In this document: piece by piece, positions 8,301-8,587 of the stretch
Layout: each line of letters begins with the position of its first letter
Position numbering within the stretch: the stretch's first letter is position 1
Assembly (NCBI GenBank): GCA_037131165.1
Contig: JBAXRO010000075.1
Location: forward strand, 1 to 8,587
From: WLNJ01 sp037131165
GTDB lineage: Bacteria; Actinomycetota; Thermoleophilia; Solirubrobacterales; Solirubrobacteraceae
Direction: 5' to 3'
Length of the DNA stretch: 8,587 nucleotides
Translations under genes and position numbers: made by a program
The notes under the pieces: model-generated
The model's input: only the letters and a program-made list of their open reading frames with translations
What the model was told of the DNA's origin: nothing
Database searches by the model: none

Positions 8301-8587
8301 CTGTCAGCCACTCCGACCCCGCGGGCAACAGCAGCACCAGCAAGGTTGCCAAGTGGCGAGTCGACACCGTCAAGCCGACGATCAGCTCCGTCGCCGTGGA
8401 CTTCGCCCCCGGAATGGCCACGCTCCTGATCGACAATCCGGGTGACTTGACCGGCATCGAGCTCGCGGAGACCACGGTGGACGCGTTCGACGACTACTAC
8501 GTCGCCGCGCGCGCGCTCGACATCAACACGCACCACCGCGAGATCGTCGAGCGCATCCGCGCGACCGCGCTCGCCCAGTACAGCGTG
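5336..8587 (+). CDS. Secreted RCC1-like propeller / Ig-repeat protein (3' end missing)
   Basis: One frame is open from ATG at 5336 to the right edge (1084 codons); the C-terminus lies outside. Residues 1-35 are a long basic n-region (PRKAPSARR), 36-52 a hydrophobic core and PSASA a likely cleavage site at about 60, so it is exported. Residues 66-413 hold seven RCC1 repeats with HSCA/HTCA and CWGxNxxGQLGDGT motifs; first cysteines at 74, 124, 174, 225, 275, 326 and 376 give a 50-51 residue period, hence a seven-bladed propeller. Residues 417-1013 are seven Ig-like domains with a CSxDGxxxxxC motif, a GLxDGxH(T/S)F strand, (D)xAGN and W(x)VD-TPP linkers. The last 50-70 residues do not follow that pattern. 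The start is uncertain: the frame is also open from ATG 5240, and GTG 5300 is possible; none has a good Shine-Dalgarno, and no start lies closer to the signal peptide. No catalytic residues are recognised. A surface binding protein with a propeller head on an Ig stalk is inference. Confidence 0.88.
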   Translation, partial: MVISQLQLCEVSRARLTSVSTVDQSLPRKAPSARRLALAAVASAVILLATMSSAVPSASAASIAGLSNGLNHSCLLFTGGSVSCWGSNSSGQLGDGTRTDRSRAVTVSGVSTAIQLSASEDHTCALIRGAKVQCWGENSDGQLGDGTRNESAVPVTVQGISGAIQVSTGGSHSCAILRSGVAQCWGSNANGQLGTGSKASRSLKPVPVAGLTNATRIAAGRFHTCAVRKTHQVACWGYNGYGALGDGTVTARPKLVTVPGILNAAEVSVGPSLSCAVLDNSLIKCWGGIKGAGMVGDGSADASTTPVYVSGILNAESVSIGESHACALTSTRSVTCWGANSDGQLGDGTTVGRPLPEVVSGLADIVGLASGRSHSCAASAGGTAWCWGLNRFGSLGDETTARRSRPVPVSGLTTPPTLRTGPPALTNGPAVFAFVGLADDMTYSCSVDSGPFRPCTSPTTVDGLADGIHTFAVRQANRDGTISAPTDPRIWTLDTTPPAPPTLLSTPPSVTNANSIAVSASGEPGSTLSCSVDKAAYVPCTSPATFSGFAVGAHSLWIRQTDAAGNPGLPAIVNWAVDRTGPAGPTFTSTPGKVSGNTSPQFTFLGVETAGSYLCSVDGGAWTECASPKIAPGLGAGSHTFAVKQIDRAGNVGSASTHSWLIDLTPPPPPTVTSRPPARTDSLSATFSMTGEPGATFLCSLDGDPPIPCTSPYSVTISKLVDGPHEMAISQVDASGNAGSPVTVGWSVDLTNPLPPTLTSSLPTRTRQTSASVSFTGRAGASFSCSLDGAPFSQCSSPKVVEGLGDGVHTLRVRQTAQSGMVGEPTTITWEVELTPPPTPQITAQPQPVTNRRDATFAFSGAPGNKLQCSRDGRAFKACVSPVTLTNVWKGSHSFAVQQIDDLGNRSASATARWTIDIAPPAPPVFLSGSAPVYIDGLKRGQTNANSATFRFVAPSDQDFSCQLDSTAPVPCRSPFTLNGLKDGDHRFTVSHSDPAGNSSTSKVAKWRVDTVKPTISSVAVDFAPGMATLLIDNPGDLTGIELAETTVDAFDDYYVAARALDINTHHREIVERIRATALAQYSV
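5531..6575 (+). repeat. Seven RCC1-like repeats (propeller 2)
   Basis: Copies are 50-51 residues with very even spacing. The consensus is GxxHSCAL-x-CWGxNxxGQLGDGTxxxRxxPVxVxGL. Copy 5 is the most diverged (SLSCAV, CWGGIKGAGMVGDG) and copy 7 has GSLGDE instead of GQLGDG. Every copy has the C-x9-CWG pair. Compared with the collagen-linked propeller, these repeats keep the classical GQLGDGT loop and are about 11 residues longer, so the two are not recent duplicates. Confidence 0.9.
6584..8376 (+). repeat. Seven Ig-like domains with CSxD motif
   Basis: Domains of about 82-92 residues begin near 6584, 6831, 7081, 7339, 7600, 7843 and 8099. Each carries a C-x9-C hairpin (CSVDSGPFRPC, CSVDKAAYVPC, CSVDGGAWTEC, CSLDGDPPIPC, CSLDGAPFSQC, CSRDGRAFKAC, CQLDSTAPVPC) followed by SP, a GLxDGxH strand and a W-x-(V/I/L)D strand before a Pro-rich linker. 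This is the Ig-like repeat seen often in large actinobacterial surface proteins. Domain 7 has a longer N-terminal part (GSAPVYIDGLKRGQTN). The array may continue past the window. Confidence 0.85.
8459..8587 (+). other. Terminal segment with different composition
   Basis: The frame stays open but the protein changes from a Ser/Thr/Pro/Gly-rich beta pattern to a charged, probably helical one (ETTVDAFDDYYVAARAL, then HHREIVERIRATALAQY). From the ATC codon at 8459 to the edge every codon ends in G or C and Ala is mainly GCG, unlike the Ig array, where GCC, GCA, GGA and GTT occur. It may be a new C-terminal domain or an assembly join. I do not recognise the family; the DDYYxAARAL pattern is weakly like helical bundle segments of bacterial sensor proteins. 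Confidence 0.4.

Noticed and set aside
7433..8536. A 367-residue open frame on the minus strand
   Set aside because: It lies wholly opposite the Ig-like array, has no recognisable domain, and long antisense frames are expected in high-GC coding DNA. The plus frame has clear repeating domain motifs.

Overview
The window comes from a high-GC bacterium. Its content (large Ser/Thr/Gly-rich secreted repeat proteins, RCC1-like propellers with CWG motifs, Cys-containing Ig-like arrays of the CSxDG type, DUF11 arrays) fits Actinomycetota best, perhaps Thermoleophilia/Solirubrobacterales. That placement is inference from protein style; there is no rRNA or housekeeping marker here. Both ends fall inside genes, so the window may be a contig fragment.

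Layout: three very large genes for exported proteins fill almost all of the sequence. On the minus strand, reading right to left from 5126, a 761-residue protein has a signal peptide, a seven-repeat RCC1-like propeller, an ASPM-SPD-2-Hydin (choice-of-anchor D-like) beta-sandwich, 79 uninterrupted collagen Gly-X-Y triplets and a small C-terminal beta domain. Three bases after its stop starts a second minus-strand gene (2837 to the left edge, at least 945 residues). It has an N-terminal membrane segment or signal, a Ser/Gly-rich linker, six DUF11 repeats of about 120 residues, a Pro/Glu-rich stalk, and the beginning of what may be a C-terminal hydrophobic segment. The two are probably one operon.

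On the plus strand, divergently arranged across a short, AT-richer intergenic region (5127 to 5335), a third gene starts at about 5336 (alternative 5240) and runs off the right edge, giving at least 1084 residues. It has a signal peptide, a second seven-repeat RCC1-like propeller with a different repeat length (50 to 51 residues), then seven Ig-like domains. The last 40 to 60 codons differ in composition from the Ig array.

How they may work together (inference): all three look like envelope or extracellular proteins. The two propeller proteins share a head type and differ in the stalk (collagen triple helix versus Ig chain). The DUF11 protein, co-transcribed with the collagen one, looks like a surface-anchored partner or stalk. 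A divergent pair of heads on different stalks suggests a surface adhesion, appendage or matrix locus, but no catalytic, sorting or secretion gene is present to confirm it. No RNA genes, mobile elements, CRISPR arrays or convincing terminators were seen.
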